A stretch of 64,000 nt of DNA. Origin: Actinomycetota bacterium. GTDB lineage: Bacteria; Actinomycetota; CADDZG01; JAHWKV01. The position numbers were made by a program, and so were the translations under genes. Where the stretch lies: positions 327,998 to 391,997 of the forward strand of contig JAUJPC010000001.1 of NCBI GenBank assembly GCA_030447305.1, given 5' to 3'. Positions within the stretch are counted from its first letter, which is position 1. Every line of letters starts with the position of its first letter. Shown here piece by piece: positions 8,473 through 16,522 of the stretch. Under the pieces are notes generated by a model, which worked only from the letters and a program-made list of their open reading frames with translations, did not search any database and had not been told where the DNA came from.

Positions 8473-9792
8473 CTAGCCGCAGGCTGCCCTGGCTGTGGGC
8501 GTGGGGTTGACCGCGACCCCGCCGGTGCGGACCTCGAAATGCAGGTGCGGGGGCCCTCCTTTGGCGTTGCCCGTGTCCCCGACGTAGCCGATGGTTTGCC
8601 CTGCTGTGACCTTCTGTCCCGGGGCAGCATTCGAGTAGCCTGCCAGGTGGGTGTAGAAGTACTCCGTCCCGTCGGCTCCCTTCAGGTACACGCTGAGCCC
8701 TCCGAGATCGCTCGACTCCCGGCGCGTCAGCGTGCCGTCGACAATGGCAGCCGCCGGCGTTCTCATCGGGGCAAACATGTCTACTCCCTGGTGCTTTCGG
8801 CCCCCCGACCGGGGGGCCCCAAACGTGTCGGTGAACGAAACGGGGCCGTTCACGGGGCAGAACAGCTTCTTCGTTCCCACCGGTACAACCGTCCCGGTTT
8901 GCGCCACCTTTGCCGTGGCCGGAGAAGGCGTTGACGCAGCCTTGGCCGGCGAAGGTGATGCTTTGGTGCCGGCTGGGGTCGGCTTGGCCCCCGTGCTCGT
9001 CGTGGCGGCTCGTGCCTTCACCGCCTCGGATCCCTTCGCCGCCTCGGATCCCTTCGCCGCCTCGGATCCCTTCGCCGCTTCGGCCGTCTTTGCCGCTTCG
9101 GCCGTCTTTGCCGCAGCAGCCGCCTTGGCGGCCTTATCCCTTTCTGCCTTAAGGGCGGCTTCCCGGTCTGTTGCAAGCTTGGCTTCGAGAGCCTGGGCCC
9201 TGGTGAAGTTCTCGGTAAGGGACTTGGTTTGCGACGACATATTGGTCAAGAGCGTCTGCTGCCTTAGCTCGTCCGCCAGGAGCCGTTCCTGGAGGGATGA
9301 GATCTCCTGCTTCGTGCGGGCGGCTGCTTTAATCATGGAGGCATCCTGCTCCGCCGCGCCCCGGACGAAGGTAAGGCGCCTTCCGAAGTCGGCGAAGGTC
9401 TCGGCTCCGAAGAGGTACTGAAAGATCGCAACGGGTCCGCGCCGGTACATCACGTCGGCTCGTTTCCACAGCCTGACCTCGGCCTCCCGCTCCCGGGCCT
9501 CCGCTTCCTTCAGGGCAACCTGGCTGGTCTGCATCGAGGCCTCAGTCTCCGCCAGCCTGGCTTGGGCGGCATCGTAGGCAGCAACCGTCTGGTCCAGCTG
9601 CCTTTGAACCGCGGCTCGCTCTGCCCGGGCCTTGGCAAGCTCCTGCTGGCCGACCGCCGGTGCGGCCGGGGATAAGAGAACCAGGGCCAATAGAACCAGG
9701 GCCCCAACGGTGAGACCCCGGCGGGCCGAGCACCGTGGGGATCGGATTCGGGCCGGAGCGCGAAAAGGAAAGGTCACCAGGGGATTATCCAC
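8473..9792 (-). CDS. Secreted M23 metallopeptidase with coiled-coil (EnvC/NlpD-like murein hydrolase factor)
   Basis: This 439-residue protein has a signal peptide or anchor at residues 30-50 (GALVLLALVLLSPAAPAVG), a long coiled coil (50-215), a low-complexity Lys-Ala linker with short repeats, and a C-terminal LytM/M23 domain. Zinc-site elements are present: KHQGVDMFAP (H and D), then HLHFEVR near the C-terminus (HxH). Because both motifs are intact it may be an active endopeptidase, unlike many degenerate EnvC proteins. Expected role: cutting peptidoglycan cross-links during growth or division. The start is a GTG at 9792. The insertion element begins 31 bp upstream of it, so the native promoter has been displaced. 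Confidence 0.9.
   Translation of the reverse strand: MDNPLVTFPFRAPARIRSPRCSARRGLTVGALVLLALVLLSPAAPAVGQQELAKARAERAAVQRQLDQTVAAYDAAQARLAETEASMQTSQVALKEAEAREREAEVRLWKRADVMYRRGPVAIFQYLFGAETFADFGRRLTFVRGAAEQDASMIKAAARTKQEISSLQERLLADELRQQTLLTNMSSQTKSLTENFTRAQALEAKLATDREAALKAERDKAAKAAAAAKTAEAAKTAEAAKGSEAAKGSEAAKGSEAVKARAATTSTGAKPTPAGTKASPSPAKAASTPSPATAKVAQTGTVVPVGTKKLFCPVNGPVSFTDTFGAPRSGGRKHQGVDMFAPMRTPAAAIVDGTLTRRESSDLGGLSVYLKGADGTEYFYTHLAGYSNAAPGQKVTAGQTIGYVGDTGNAKGGPPHLHFEVRTGGVAVNPTPTARAACG
9021..9110. repeat. Five 18-bp tandem units inside the M23 linker
   Basis: Three identical copies of CCGCCTCGGATCCCTTCG are followed by two identical copies of CCGCTTCGGCCGTCTTTG, in phase with the peptidase reading frame (a repeated six-residue unit such as KGSEAA). 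The array lengthens the flexible linker and is a likely site of length variation between strains. Confidence 0.85.
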
Positions 9793-9814
9793 CTAAGTAG
9801 TGAAACTTCTGTGA

Positions 9815-9822
9815 ACCTGAGT
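9815..9822. repeat. Target-site duplication, left copy (ACCTGAGT)
   Basis: This 8-bp sequence is identical to 12121-12128 and directly abuts the left terminal inverted repeat. Eight base pairs is the usual duplication made by IS1595-family transposases. Confidence 0.9.
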
Positions 9823-9850
9823 GGTACCGATATAGATGAGTAACCAAAAA
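9823..9850. repeat. Left terminal inverted repeat of the insertion element
   Basis: This pairs with 12093-12120 at 24 of 28 positions; the outermost GGTA and the innermost ACCAAAAA are identical. Confidence 0.9.
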
Positions 9851-9910
9851 AGCGCTTCCGAGCGAATCGTTCGCCAAAGTTCGCCAAAGTTTCGGCGCGA
9901 GTTTGACTCC

Positions 9911-10117
9911 CTATGGCACCAGATCATCCAGGATCGCAGCGATGCGTTTGATAGCCCGATTCTGCGAGTCGAGCAGCGCCATGATCACGAGCAAAAAGTT
10001 CTCCACGTCGTCCATGTCCTCATAGGGAAGTTCTCCCGTTCGCATGGCATGCGCAATATCAGGATTGTTCTTAGGTGGACTGGCGAGAATGTGCGCTATT
10101 TCTTTGGACGGCTTCAT
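9911..10117 (-). CDS. Small hypothetical passenger protein of the insertion element (68 aa)
   Basis: The ATG at 10117 is preceded by GGAGGAACC, one of the best ribosome sites in the window, which supports translation. The acidic helical protein (MKPSKEIAHILASPPKNNPD, then an ILDDLVP end) has no membrane segment and no family I recognise. It lies inside the element, divergent from the protease gene, and the two possible start codons nearly touch (10117 and 10116). It could be an antitoxin-like or regulatory partner of the protease, but that rests only on position. Confidence 0.6.
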   Translation of the reverse strand: MKPSKEIAHILASPPKNNPDIAHAMRTGELPYEDMDDVENFLLVIMALLDSQNRAIKRIAAILDDLVP

Positions 10118-11132
10118 GGTTCCTCCAAATAGAAATGAATCGCTATCATCGGTTAAAGGGATTACGGTCAAGGGTCACCCTTACAGCACCTGGGAGCAGA
10201 TTGTGCCGCGGATTCCAGACGAGTTTCTTGAATGTGTTGCTTATATCTATCCCTCTATCGAGGACGCGGTCCAAGCGAGGCGAGTAGGGGGGACTGGCTT
10301 CTTGATAAGCGTCCCAATTAATGGCACGGATCTAGCTATGCGATACGTCGTAACCAATAGCCACGTGGCGGTAAATTGCGGCGCGATAAGGCTGAACACC
10401 AAGGATGGATCGAGCGATGTAATTCCTCTTTCGAAAGAGGCGTGGATTCACCACCCAGCGGGTGACGACCTAGCCATTGCAGCCATGTCTTTGTCCGACC
10501 GATTTCAGTACAAAGCCCTTCCGATGAACACGTTTTCTCTAACTAAGGAGGATATTGCGCTGTACAACGTTGGCCCGGGAGACGACATTTTCTTCATGGG
10601 CCGGTTTATTACCCATGAGGGTAAGCAGCGCAACCAGCCTGTTGTGCGCTTTGGGACGATAGCCATGATGCCAGGCGAGCCTATCTTTCAACCAGAGCGA
10701 GGCCACCATCAGGAAAGTTTCCTCGTTGAGGCACGCTCTCTAAGCGGGTTTAGTGGCTCTCCGGTAATGCTCTACATCCCCCCCTTTAGCCACCGATTCA
10801 GAGGGGGCAAGTTCGAACCTGGTGATGGCTTAGATACCTCAACGACAACGGGGCTGCTCGGAGTAGATTGGGGCAACATGCACTTGGGGGATGAAGCGCT
10901 CACTAACTCAGGGATCATGGCTGTAGTGCCAGTTTGGAAGCTAACCGAGTTGCTTGATGATGAGGAAGTTGCGGCTATCAGAGACGCGGCTGCGGCGGCC
11001 GCAATTAGAGATAGCAGCGCTTCCCTCAATGTAGCTGCGGAGCCTAAGGACTATGAACGTTTCGAAGAACTGCTTGACAAAGTGATACGAGTCCCCAAAC
11101 AGGAAATTGAGGAAGGGCTGCAGGAAAGCTAG
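10116..11132 (+). CDS. Trypsin-like (S1-fold) serine protease, IS passenger gene
   Basis: A chymotrypsin-fold protease with a complete triad in the expected order: His in VVTNSHVAV, Asp in AGDDLAIAAM and Ser in LSGFSGSPVM. There is no signal peptide, so it probably acts in the cytoplasm. The C-terminus after the protease domain is Ala-rich and helical. ATG 10116 has no good ribosome site; GTG 10203, with GGGAG 6 nt upstream, is an attractive alternative start (about 309 residues). The stop overlaps that of the transposase by 4 bp. Base composition is lower in GC than neighbouring chromosomal genes. Such proteases occur in several defence and mobile contexts; here the role is unknown. Confidence 0.82.
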   Translation: MVPPNRNESLSSVKGITVKGHPYSTWEQIVPRIPDEFLECVAYIYPSIEDAVQARRVGGTGFLISVPINGTDLAMRYVVTNSHVAVNCGAIRLNTKDGSSDVIPLSKEAWIHHPAGDDLAIAAMSLSDRFQYKALPMNTFSLTKEDIALYNVGPGDDIFFMGRFITHEGKQRNQPVVRFGTIAMMPGEPIFQPERGHHQESFLVEARSLSGFSGSPVMLYIPPFSHRFRGGKFEPGDGLDTSTTTGLLGVDWGNMHLGDEALTNSGIMAVVPVWKLTELLDDEEVAAIRDAAAAAAIRDSSASLNVAAEPKDYERFEELLDKVIRVPKQEIEEGLQES

Positions 11133-12064
11133 AGCTTGCCAATAAGTTCCTTATAAGAAAGTCGCCTGTCACTCACCCCTGAAAGAACCTTCTGAAAGCG
11201 CTGAGAATCGTCTCCGCTCCGCCTGTTGAACCGGAACACCTGCTCGTCCAAGTAGCGGTCAAGGTGTTCGGGTGCCACGGAAACATAAGTTCCTCCTAGA
11301 CCGCGCTTGAACAGTGCCCAGAAGTTTTCAATCCCGTTCGTGTGAACATCTCCGCGGACGTATGCCGTAGCGTGATCGATGTATTCGTGGTCGTACTCCG
11401 CATACAGACGTTTGTAGGCGCGGTGGGCGTCGGTGTAAAGCTTTGAGCCGGATTCGACCTTAGCCCGCACTTCATTCTGCAGGGCGTCCCAGTCAGTACC
11501 GGGAGCCACAGAAGCGGCAACCTCACCATTGCGTTGCTTGGCTCCAACGACTGCCGTTTTGTGGGCAGAGCCACCCTTGGGCAGGCTGCCTGCTGAAGCG
11601 AGAGCCTTGCGCTTCGAGTTGGAGTAGTTCTTGGGCTTGCCTCCCACGTAGGTCTCATCAAACTCAACCTCTCCGGAGAGTCTTTGGAAGGTGCCGGTCT
11701 TCATGGCAAGCCGGATTCTGTGATCCATGAACCAAGCCGTCTTCTGAGTGACACCGAGGGACCGGGCCATCTCGTGAGAACTGATCCCGTTCTTGGAGTT
11801 GGCAACCATCCAAAGGCAAGGAAGCCACTTGTCAAAGCCGATCGGCGAATCCTCAAAGATGGTTCCGACCTTGACGCTGTATTGCTTGGCGCAAGCCCTG
11901 CACTTCCAGCGGCGGCGGGTGGTTAGGTAGTAGTGCCGCTTGTCTCCGCACCGGGGGCAAACAGGGCCATCGGGCCAGCGCAGTTTGGCGACGAAAGCAA
12001 CGGCAACGTCCTCATCAGCGAAGTAGCGGATCGCTTCAAGAAGGGTGGTGGGGAGCTTGTCCAT
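11129..12064 (-). CDS. IS1595-family (ISXO2-like) transposase
   Basis: This 311-residue transposase begins with the family's zinc ribbon (CPRCGDKRHYYL ... WKCRACAKQYSV, two CxxC knuckles) and GTIFEDSPIGFDKWL. A helix-turn-helix-like stretch follows (ISSHEMARSLGVTQKTAWF). The ISXO2 nuclease core is complete: Asp in EVEFDETYVGGK, Asp in LYTDAHRAY, and the HTNGIENFW block that supplies the third catalytic residue. With intact motifs and terminal repeats the element may still be mobile. The start lies 29 bp inside the right inverted repeat, so its promoter probably overlaps the element end. Confidence 0.95.
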   Translation of the reverse strand: MDKLPTTLLEAIRYFADEDVAVAFVAKLRWPDGPVCPRCGDKRHYYLTTRRRWKCRACAKQYSVKVGTIFEDSPIGFDKWLPCLWMVANSKNGISSHEMARSLGVTQKTAWFMDHRIRLAMKTGTFQRLSGEVEFDETYVGGKPKNYSNSKRKALASAGSLPKGGSAHKTAVVGAKQRNGEVAASVAPGTDWDALQNEVRAKVESGSKLYTDAHRAYKRLYAEYDHEYIDHATAYVRGDVHTNGIENFWALFKRGLGGTYVSVAPEHLDRYLDEQVFRFNRRSGDDSQRFQKVLSGVSDRRLSYKELIGKL

Positions 12065-12092
12065 ACCCTAATTGTGGCAGGAGGGTATGACA

Positions 12093-12120
12093 TTTTTGGT
12101 GACTCAGGTATATCGCTACC
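12093..12120. repeat. Right terminal inverted repeat of the insertion element
   Basis: The reverse complement starts GGTAGCGATATACC and matches 9823-9850 at 24 of 28 positions. The transposase start codon is 29 bp inside. Confidence 0.9.
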
Positions 12121-12128
12121 ACCTGAGT
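12121..12128. repeat. Target-site duplication, right copy (ACCTGAGT)
   Basis: This is identical to 9815-9822. Joining the two flanks and removing one copy rebuilds the pre-insertion site between the ABC importer operon and the M23 gene. Confidence 0.9.
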
Positions 12129-12133
12129 TAATA

Positions 12134-12149
12134 AGCGCAAATGTGCGCT
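12134..12149 (-). terminator. Short hairpin after the ABC importer operon
   Basis: AGCGCA, loop of 4, TGCGCT, followed on the minus strand by TATT, starts 5 bp downstream of the last permease stop. It is a plausible weak intrinsic terminator. Confidence 0.45.
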
Positions 12150-12153
12150 CTGT

Positions 12154-13020
12154 TCAGCCCTTCACGGCCCCCATCGTGAAGCCGGCGATGAACCTCTTCA
12201 GGAAGACGTTGAAGACGAGGGCAATGGGGATGGCGACAATCAGCGTAGCGGCCTGGAGAGCCTGCCAGAAGAATACGTCTCCCCGGACCAGTTCCGTCGG
12301 CACCCCGACGCTCACAGTCTTCTGGCTCGTCTGTGAGACGAAGGCTAGCGCGTAGATGAACTCGCTGGCCGACAGAGTGGAAGCGAAGACCACCACCGCA
12401 ATAAGGCCCGGGAACGCCACCGGAAGCACCATTCGGAAGAAGGCGCCCATCCGGCTGCAGCCGTCGATCATCGCCTGCTCCTCGATGTCCTTTGGGATGG
12501 ACTTGAAGAACCCGGTGAGCAGCCAGGCCGACACCGGGATGGTGATGGTGGGGTAGACGACCACCAGCGACCAACGGGAGTCCTGCAAGCCAAGGTTGGC
12601 TACGACCGGTGACAGGGAGATGAACAGCAGCGACGGTGGGATCAGGTAGACGAAGAAGATGGCGATTGCCACCGCGCCGCCCCGCCGAAGGGTGAGACGT
12701 CCGAGGCTGTACGCGGCCGGCACGGCCACCAACAAGGTAATGGCGACCACGCACAACGCGACCACCAGGGTGTTGGTGACGAAGGTCCCGAAGGCGGTCT
12801 GTCCAAACAGCAGGTTAACGTGCTCCAGGGTAGGAGGGTCGTTGTACAGAAACGGGTTGTTGTCTCTGGTGTAAAGGTCGGGGTTGGCCTTGAAGCTCGT
12901 GATCAGGCTCCAGGCGAATGGGATGGCCGCCTGGGCCGTGAACACCAGGACCAGGACGTAAAGGGCTATGCGGCCTCCGACCCGCCGGCGTTTTGCCTGG
13001 GCCCGCGCCTGAGCGCTCAT
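12154..13020 (-). CDS. Carbohydrate ABC transporter permease (MalG type)
   Basis: This 288-residue permease has six hydrophobic segments. The EAA coupling loop (EEQAMIDGCSRMGAFFRMVLP) near residue 195 contacts the ATPase. The TAFGTFVTNT region before it is typical of the MalG half of sugar importers. Its start overlaps the stop of the preceding permease by 4 bp, indicating translational coupling. It is the last gene of the four-gene importer. The substrate cannot be read from the permease. Confidence 0.93.
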   Translation of the reverse strand: MSAQARAQAKRRRVGGRIALYVLVLVFTAQAAIPFAWSLITSFKANPDLYTRDNNPFLYNDPPTLEHVNLLFGQTAFGTFVTNTLVVALCVVAITLLVAVPAAYSLGRLTLRRGGAVAIAIFFVYLIPPSLLFISLSPVVANLGLQDSRWSLVVVYPTITIPVSAWLLTGFFKSIPKDIEEQAMIDGCSRMGAFFRMVLPVAFPGLIAVVVFASTLSASEFIYALAFVSQTSQKTVSVGVPTELVRGDVFFWQALQAATLIVAIPIALVFNVFLKRFIAGFTMGAVKG

Positions 13021-13934
13021 CCGATGTCCATCTTGCGGACCGACCGCAGGATCGCAACGGCCATGGCCGCCAGGACCGGTAGGGCGAACAAGGCAATCGC
13101 CGCACCTTGCGCCAGGTCTCCGCCCTGGATGCCCCGGAAGAAGGCCCAGGTGGGGAGTACCTGGGTGGCGTCGATGGGCCCTCCGCGGGTCAGGACGTAG
13201 GGCACACTCATGTCGGCGAACACGACAACGGCCCCGAAGAGGACCGCCACCGCGGTCACCGGCAGAGTGAGGGGGATCGTCACCTGGAACAGCGTGCGCC
13301 AGAAGCCGGCGCCGTCCATCCTGGCCGCATCATAGATCTCCGAGGGAATTGCGACGAGCCCGGCCATGATGATCACGGCTGCGAGGGGGACGACGCGCCA
13401 AACCTGCACCGCGACCACCGACACCACGGCCAGGTCAGGGTTGCCGAGCCAGTTCAGGCTTCCCTGGATGAGCCCGAACCTGCGGAGGGTCCAGTCGATC
13501 GGACTGAACAGCGAATCAAGCATCCACAGCCAGGCGATGGCGGCCAGCGACACCGGAGTGGTCCAGGGCAGCAGGATGAGGAACCGAACCACCCATTTCC
13601 CGCGGAAGTCCTTCGTCAGGACGAGGGCGAGGATCTTGGAGATGACGACCACCAGGAGCATCGTGACGAAGGTCATCACCACGCTGTTGCGAAGAGACCG
13701 GCGGAACACCGGATCCTCAAGCACCTGGCGGAAGTTCTCCAGACCGACGAAGTCGAAGCTCGGGTCGCCGATGGTCACGTCGCTCAAGCTGTAGGCGATG
13801 GCAAGGAAGAACGGAATGGCGACCAGGGCGAAGATGTAGATGATCGACGGCGCAAGCAGCAGGGGAGCCAGAACACCCTCCCGCTCCATGAGGTAGCGCT
13901 TTGGCCGCCGGGCCGCCGCTTCGCTGCTGCTCAA
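13017..13934 (-). CDS. Carbohydrate ABC transporter permease (MalF type)
   Basis: A 305-residue inner-membrane protein with six predicted helices and an EAA loop (YDAARMDGAGFWRTLFQVTIP). It pairs with the downstream MalG-type permease to form the import channel. It lacks the long periplasmic P2 loop of E. coli MalF, as is usual in Gram-positive sugar importers. It overlaps both neighbours by 4 bp, so all three genes are very likely co-translated. Confidence 0.93.
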   Translation of the reverse strand: MSSSEAAARRPKRYLMEREGVLAPLLLAPSIIYIFALVAIPFFLAIAYSLSDVTIGDPSFDFVGLENFRQVLEDPVFRRSLRNSVVMTFVTMLLVVVISKILALVLTKDFRGKWVVRFLILLPWTTPVSLAAIAWLWMLDSLFSPIDWTLRRFGLIQGSLNWLGNPDLAVVSVVAVQVWRVVPLAAVIIMAGLVAIPSEIYDAARMDGAGFWRTLFQVTIPLTLPVTAVAVLFGAVVVFADMSVPYVLTRGGPIDATQVLPTWAFFRGIQGGDLAQGAAIALFALPVLAAMAVAILRSVRKMDIG

Positions 13935-14974
13935 GCGATGTCCCGAACGGGCCGGGGGTCCGTGCGCTTTCCGGTCTCCGCGTCGAAGAAACGCAGGTCG
14001 GGCGCGTGTACGAAAAACACCTGGTCCTTGCCTTCCCGAACGTCAAGAGGCATTGCCGCCGGCAACACGCCGGTGACCTTGTTCTGCAGGTCGCCGCCGG
14101 CCAGAGTCCCCAGCATGTGGCGCTCCGACCCGAGGTACTCCACTCGCGAGACGTCCACCTGTAGCGACAGCCCTTCGCCGGCCTTCTCGGAATCCGGCAG
14201 CATGGATTCCGGCCGAAAGCCGACAAGAATGTCGCCCCGGCGGATGAGGTTCATGGGAGGCGACCCGACAAAGGTTGCGACGAAGGTGTCGGCCGGATTC
14301 GAGTAGACCTCCCGGGGAGTGCCGATCTGGCGGAGCTGCCCCTCGTTCATCACCGCGATCCGGTCGCCCAGTCCCATCGCCTCCACCTGGTCATGGGTCA
14401 CGTAAAGAGTGGTTACGCCGATGCGCCGCTGAAAGGTCTTCAGCTCGTCCCGGGCGGTGGCCCTCAGCTTGGCGTCGAGATTGGATAGCGGCTCGTCCAG
14501 CAAGAAGACCGCCGGCTCGCGCACCAGGGCTCGGGCCAGGGCCACTCGCTGCCTCTCCCCTCCGGACAGCTGGCGCGGCTTTCGCTTCAGCAGGTGCCCG
14601 ATTCCGAGCAGATCCGCCGCCCACGAGACCTTCTCCGGCCGCTGGGCGGCCTCGACCCCCTGTGCCTTCAGCGGGAAGACGATGTTCTCGTATACCGTCT
14701 TGTGCGGATACAGCGCGTAGCTCTGGAACACCATGGCGATGCTGCGAACCCGCGGAGGCAGACCGGCCATCGGATCGCCGGCGATGAAGATCTCCCCGGA
14801 GGTGGGCTGCTCCAGGCCGGCGATGAGCCGGAGGAGGGTGGTCTTTCCGCTGCCGGACGGACCGAGGAGCACGAGGTACTCGCCTTCCTCGGTCACCAGG
14901 TTCAGGTTGTCGACCGCCGGATTCTGGCCGTCGAACGCCTTGGTCAGGTTGCGCGCCTCGACAATTGCCATCAA
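13931..14974 (-). CDS. ABC transporter ATP-binding protein (MalK/UgpC type)
   Basis: A 347-residue ATPase with Walker A (LGPSGSGKTT), Q-loop (VFQSYALYPH), ABC signature (LSGGERQRVALARAL), Walker B (VFLLDEPLSNLD) and H-loop (LYVTHDQ). The C-terminal 110 residues form the regulatory OB-fold domain of MalK-like proteins (GDILVGFRPE). It energises the adjacent permease pair. Having a dedicated ATPase in the operon is notable, because many actinobacterial sugar importers share one encoded elsewhere. MalK-type ATPases also serve glycerol-phosphate and polyamine importers. Confidence 0.94.
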   Translation of the reverse strand: MMAIVEARNLTKAFDGQNPAVDNLNLVTEEGEYLVLLGPSGSGKTTLLRLIAGLEQPTSGEIFIAGDPMAGLPPRVRSIAMVFQSYALYPHKTVYENIVFPLKAQGVEAAQRPEKVSWAADLLGIGHLLKRKPRQLSGGERQRVALARALVREPAVFLLDEPLSNLDAKLRATARDELKTFQRRIGVTTLYVTHDQVEAMGLGDRIAVMNEGQLRQIGTPREVYSNPADTFVATFVGSPPMNLIRRGDILVGFRPESMLPDSEKAGEGLSLQVDVSRVEYLGSERHMLGTLAGGDLQNKVTGVLPAAMPLDVREGKDQVFFVHAPDLRFFDAETGKRTDPRPVRDIA

Positions 14975-14995
14975 AAGGTCACGGCCTGGCCCAAC

Positions 14996-16384
14996 CTACC
15001 TTTCGCCGCCGACCAGTCCGTTGTCCCGCCACTTCTGGAAGATCTTCTTCACCTGAGTTTCTGCTTCCTCGACCGCCCTTTGCGCCGTCAGCTGCCCCCG
15101 GGCGGCCTTGGCCATCATCTGAGGCAGGACGAAGGTGCTGAAGACCTCTCCTATGGCTGCGTTGGTGGGCCCCGGATGCCCGACGTTGGTGCTCCAGTCC
15201 TCCGCATCCTTGAGCAGCGACAGCTTGTCCGCCGGCCGGGAGCCGAAGGGATCCTCGTCCAGCCACTCGGCGGTCTCCCTGGCAGTGTCCGGGAAGGCGG
15301 GCAGCGTGTAGAGCTCCGAGTTGTTCGTTGCTTCGGAGTAGTTGGCCAGCAGGTGGAGGATGAACTCCTGCGCGGCGTCGGGGTTGGTGGCGTGCTGGGG
15401 CACGACGTATATCGGGATGGCGTGTGCCGAAGCCAGGCCGGTTCCTCCCGGTCCCTTCATCGGGGCGCTGAACCCGATGTCGTTCGCCACGTCGGGATTC
15501 GCCTTTTGGGCCGACCGGTACGCCGAGATCGAGTTCAAGATGTAGGAAAGTTGACCGGCGATGAGCGCCTGGTTGTTCGACGCGGCGTTCCACCCGAAGA
15601 CCTCGTCGGTCATTGCACCCCTGAAGAGCCGGGTCATCATCTCCACCGCAGCGACGGTCTCCGGCGAGTTGAGGGTCACATTCTCGTCCTCGTCCTGCAC
15701 CGATCCACCGAACGACCAGATGAGGGCCCGGGCGGCCATGTTTGAGTCGATCTCGTTCGACATTCCCAAGCCGAGCGGTACCTTTTGGTCTGCCTTTATC
15801 TTTGTGCCGCCCTCGAGCAGCTCCTGGTAGCTGGTGGGTCCGTTCTCCATGCCCGCCTTCTCCCACAGGCTTCGTCGGAAGTTGCCGGGGTCGGGAGCCC
15901 AGCCGTGACAGAAGCCCCAAAACTTCTCGGTCCGGGGGTTGAAGGTGCTTCGAGTACATAGGGCGGTCTGCTTGCCGTGCCGGGACTCGGCCTCCTTGTT
16001 CAGGTCGGTCAGGTCGACAAGGCTCGGCTCGAGTGAGGAGGGCGGAAAGATGAACTCAATGAGGTCGTGGCCCTGTTTCGCCGAGATCTCCGAGCCCGCT
16101 CGGGCCGGGATCTCGGCTTGCTCGATGTGGTCCACGGTGACGTTGACGCCCACCTGCCGCCCCCAGCCCTGCGCGAACGGGTCGAACCAGTCGTCGTGCT
16201 TCGGAACGAAGTGGCTCCACTGCAGGATCCTCAGATCGCCTGACAGCTTGACTGACGGGCTTGCCGCTGGGGCCGAGGTGCCGGTCCCGCCACCGCCTCC
16301 TCCGTTGCCGCACCCGGTTGCAGTGGCCGCTGCGGCGAGCGCCGCCAGCCGCAGGAACTCTCGACGTGAAAGTGCTCGCACCAT
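14996..16384 (-). CDS. ABC transporter substrate-binding lipoprotein (family 1)
   Basis: A 462-residue extracellular solute-binding protein and the first gene of the importer operon. The N-terminus combines an Arg pair (LSRREFLRLAALAAA, Tat-like) with a lipobox ending TATGCG, so it is predicted to be exported, perhaps folded, and lipid-anchored at Cys25. A Gly/Ser-rich tether follows. The body (LRILQWSHFVPKHDDWFDPF onwards) matches family 1 sugar-binding proteins. The ligand is not evident; oligosaccharide or polyol are the usual choices. Its start faces tig, which is transcribed the other way. Confidence 0.9.
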   Translation of the reverse strand: MVRALSRREFLRLAALAAAATATGCGNGGGGGGTGTSAPAASPSVKLSGDLRILQWSHFVPKHDDWFDPFAQGWGRQVGVNVTVDHIEQAEIPARAGSEISAKQGHDLIEFIFPPSSLEPSLVDLTDLNKEAESRHGKQTALCTRSTFNPRTEKFWGFCHGWAPDPGNFRRSLWEKAGMENGPTSYQELLEGGTKIKADQKVPLGLGMSNEIDSNMAARALIWSFGGSVQDEDENVTLNSPETVAAVEMMTRLFRGAMTDEVFGWNAASNNQALIAGQLSYILNSISAYRSAQKANPDVANDIGFSAPMKGPGGTGLASAHAIPIYVVPQHATNPDAAQEFILHLLANYSEATNNSELYTLPAFPDTARETAEWLDEDPFGSRPADKLSLLKDAEDWSTNVGHPGPTNAAIGEVFSTFVLPQMMAKAARGQLTAQRAVEEAETQVKKIFQKWRDNGLVGGER

Positions 16385-16509
16385 CCCTCAGCCTCCCCTG
16401 CTTTAAGGAATATTTGCGGACAGAAGGATACATTTTTGACCCCCGCACCGGCGGCCCTCCTGGGGGTCTCCCGGAGCACATCCGAAAAGTTTTGTTGGTC
16501 GACGTGCGC

Positions 16510-16522
16510 TACGATTCGCGGG
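16510..16522 (+). promoter_or_regulatory. Candidate -10 box (TACGAT) giving a leaderless tig message
   Basis: TACGAT (16510-16515) is followed by six bases and then GTG at 16522, so the expected transcription start falls on the start codon. There is no Shine-Dalgarno, which fits leaderless initiation. Confidence 0.5.

Larger units (their letters stand above)
9823..12120. mobile_element. IS1595-family insertion element with passenger genes, about 2.3 kb
   Basis: Both ends are defined by sequence. Inverted repeats of 28 bp (24 identical) begin GGTACCGATATA on the left and, read inwards, GGTAGCGATATA on the right. Both end in ACCAAAAA, and perfect 8-bp direct repeats flank them. Inside are an ISXO2-type transposase, a trypsin-like protease gene convergent with it, and a 68-residue ORF with a strong ribosome site. 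The interior is visibly more A/T-rich than the flanks, as expected for acquired DNA. Some IS1595-family members are known to carry passenger genes. The element looks complete and probably recent. A tandem TCGCCAAAGT pair at 9871-9890 lies just inside the left end. Confidence 0.92.

Noticed and set aside
9021-9110. Possible CRISPR-like array
   Set aside because: The units are contiguous 18-bp repeats with no spacers, in frame within the M23 linker.
16261-16521. Upstream extension of tig
   Set aside because: It is antisense to the signal-peptide region of the ABC lipoprotein and shares nothing with trigger factors.
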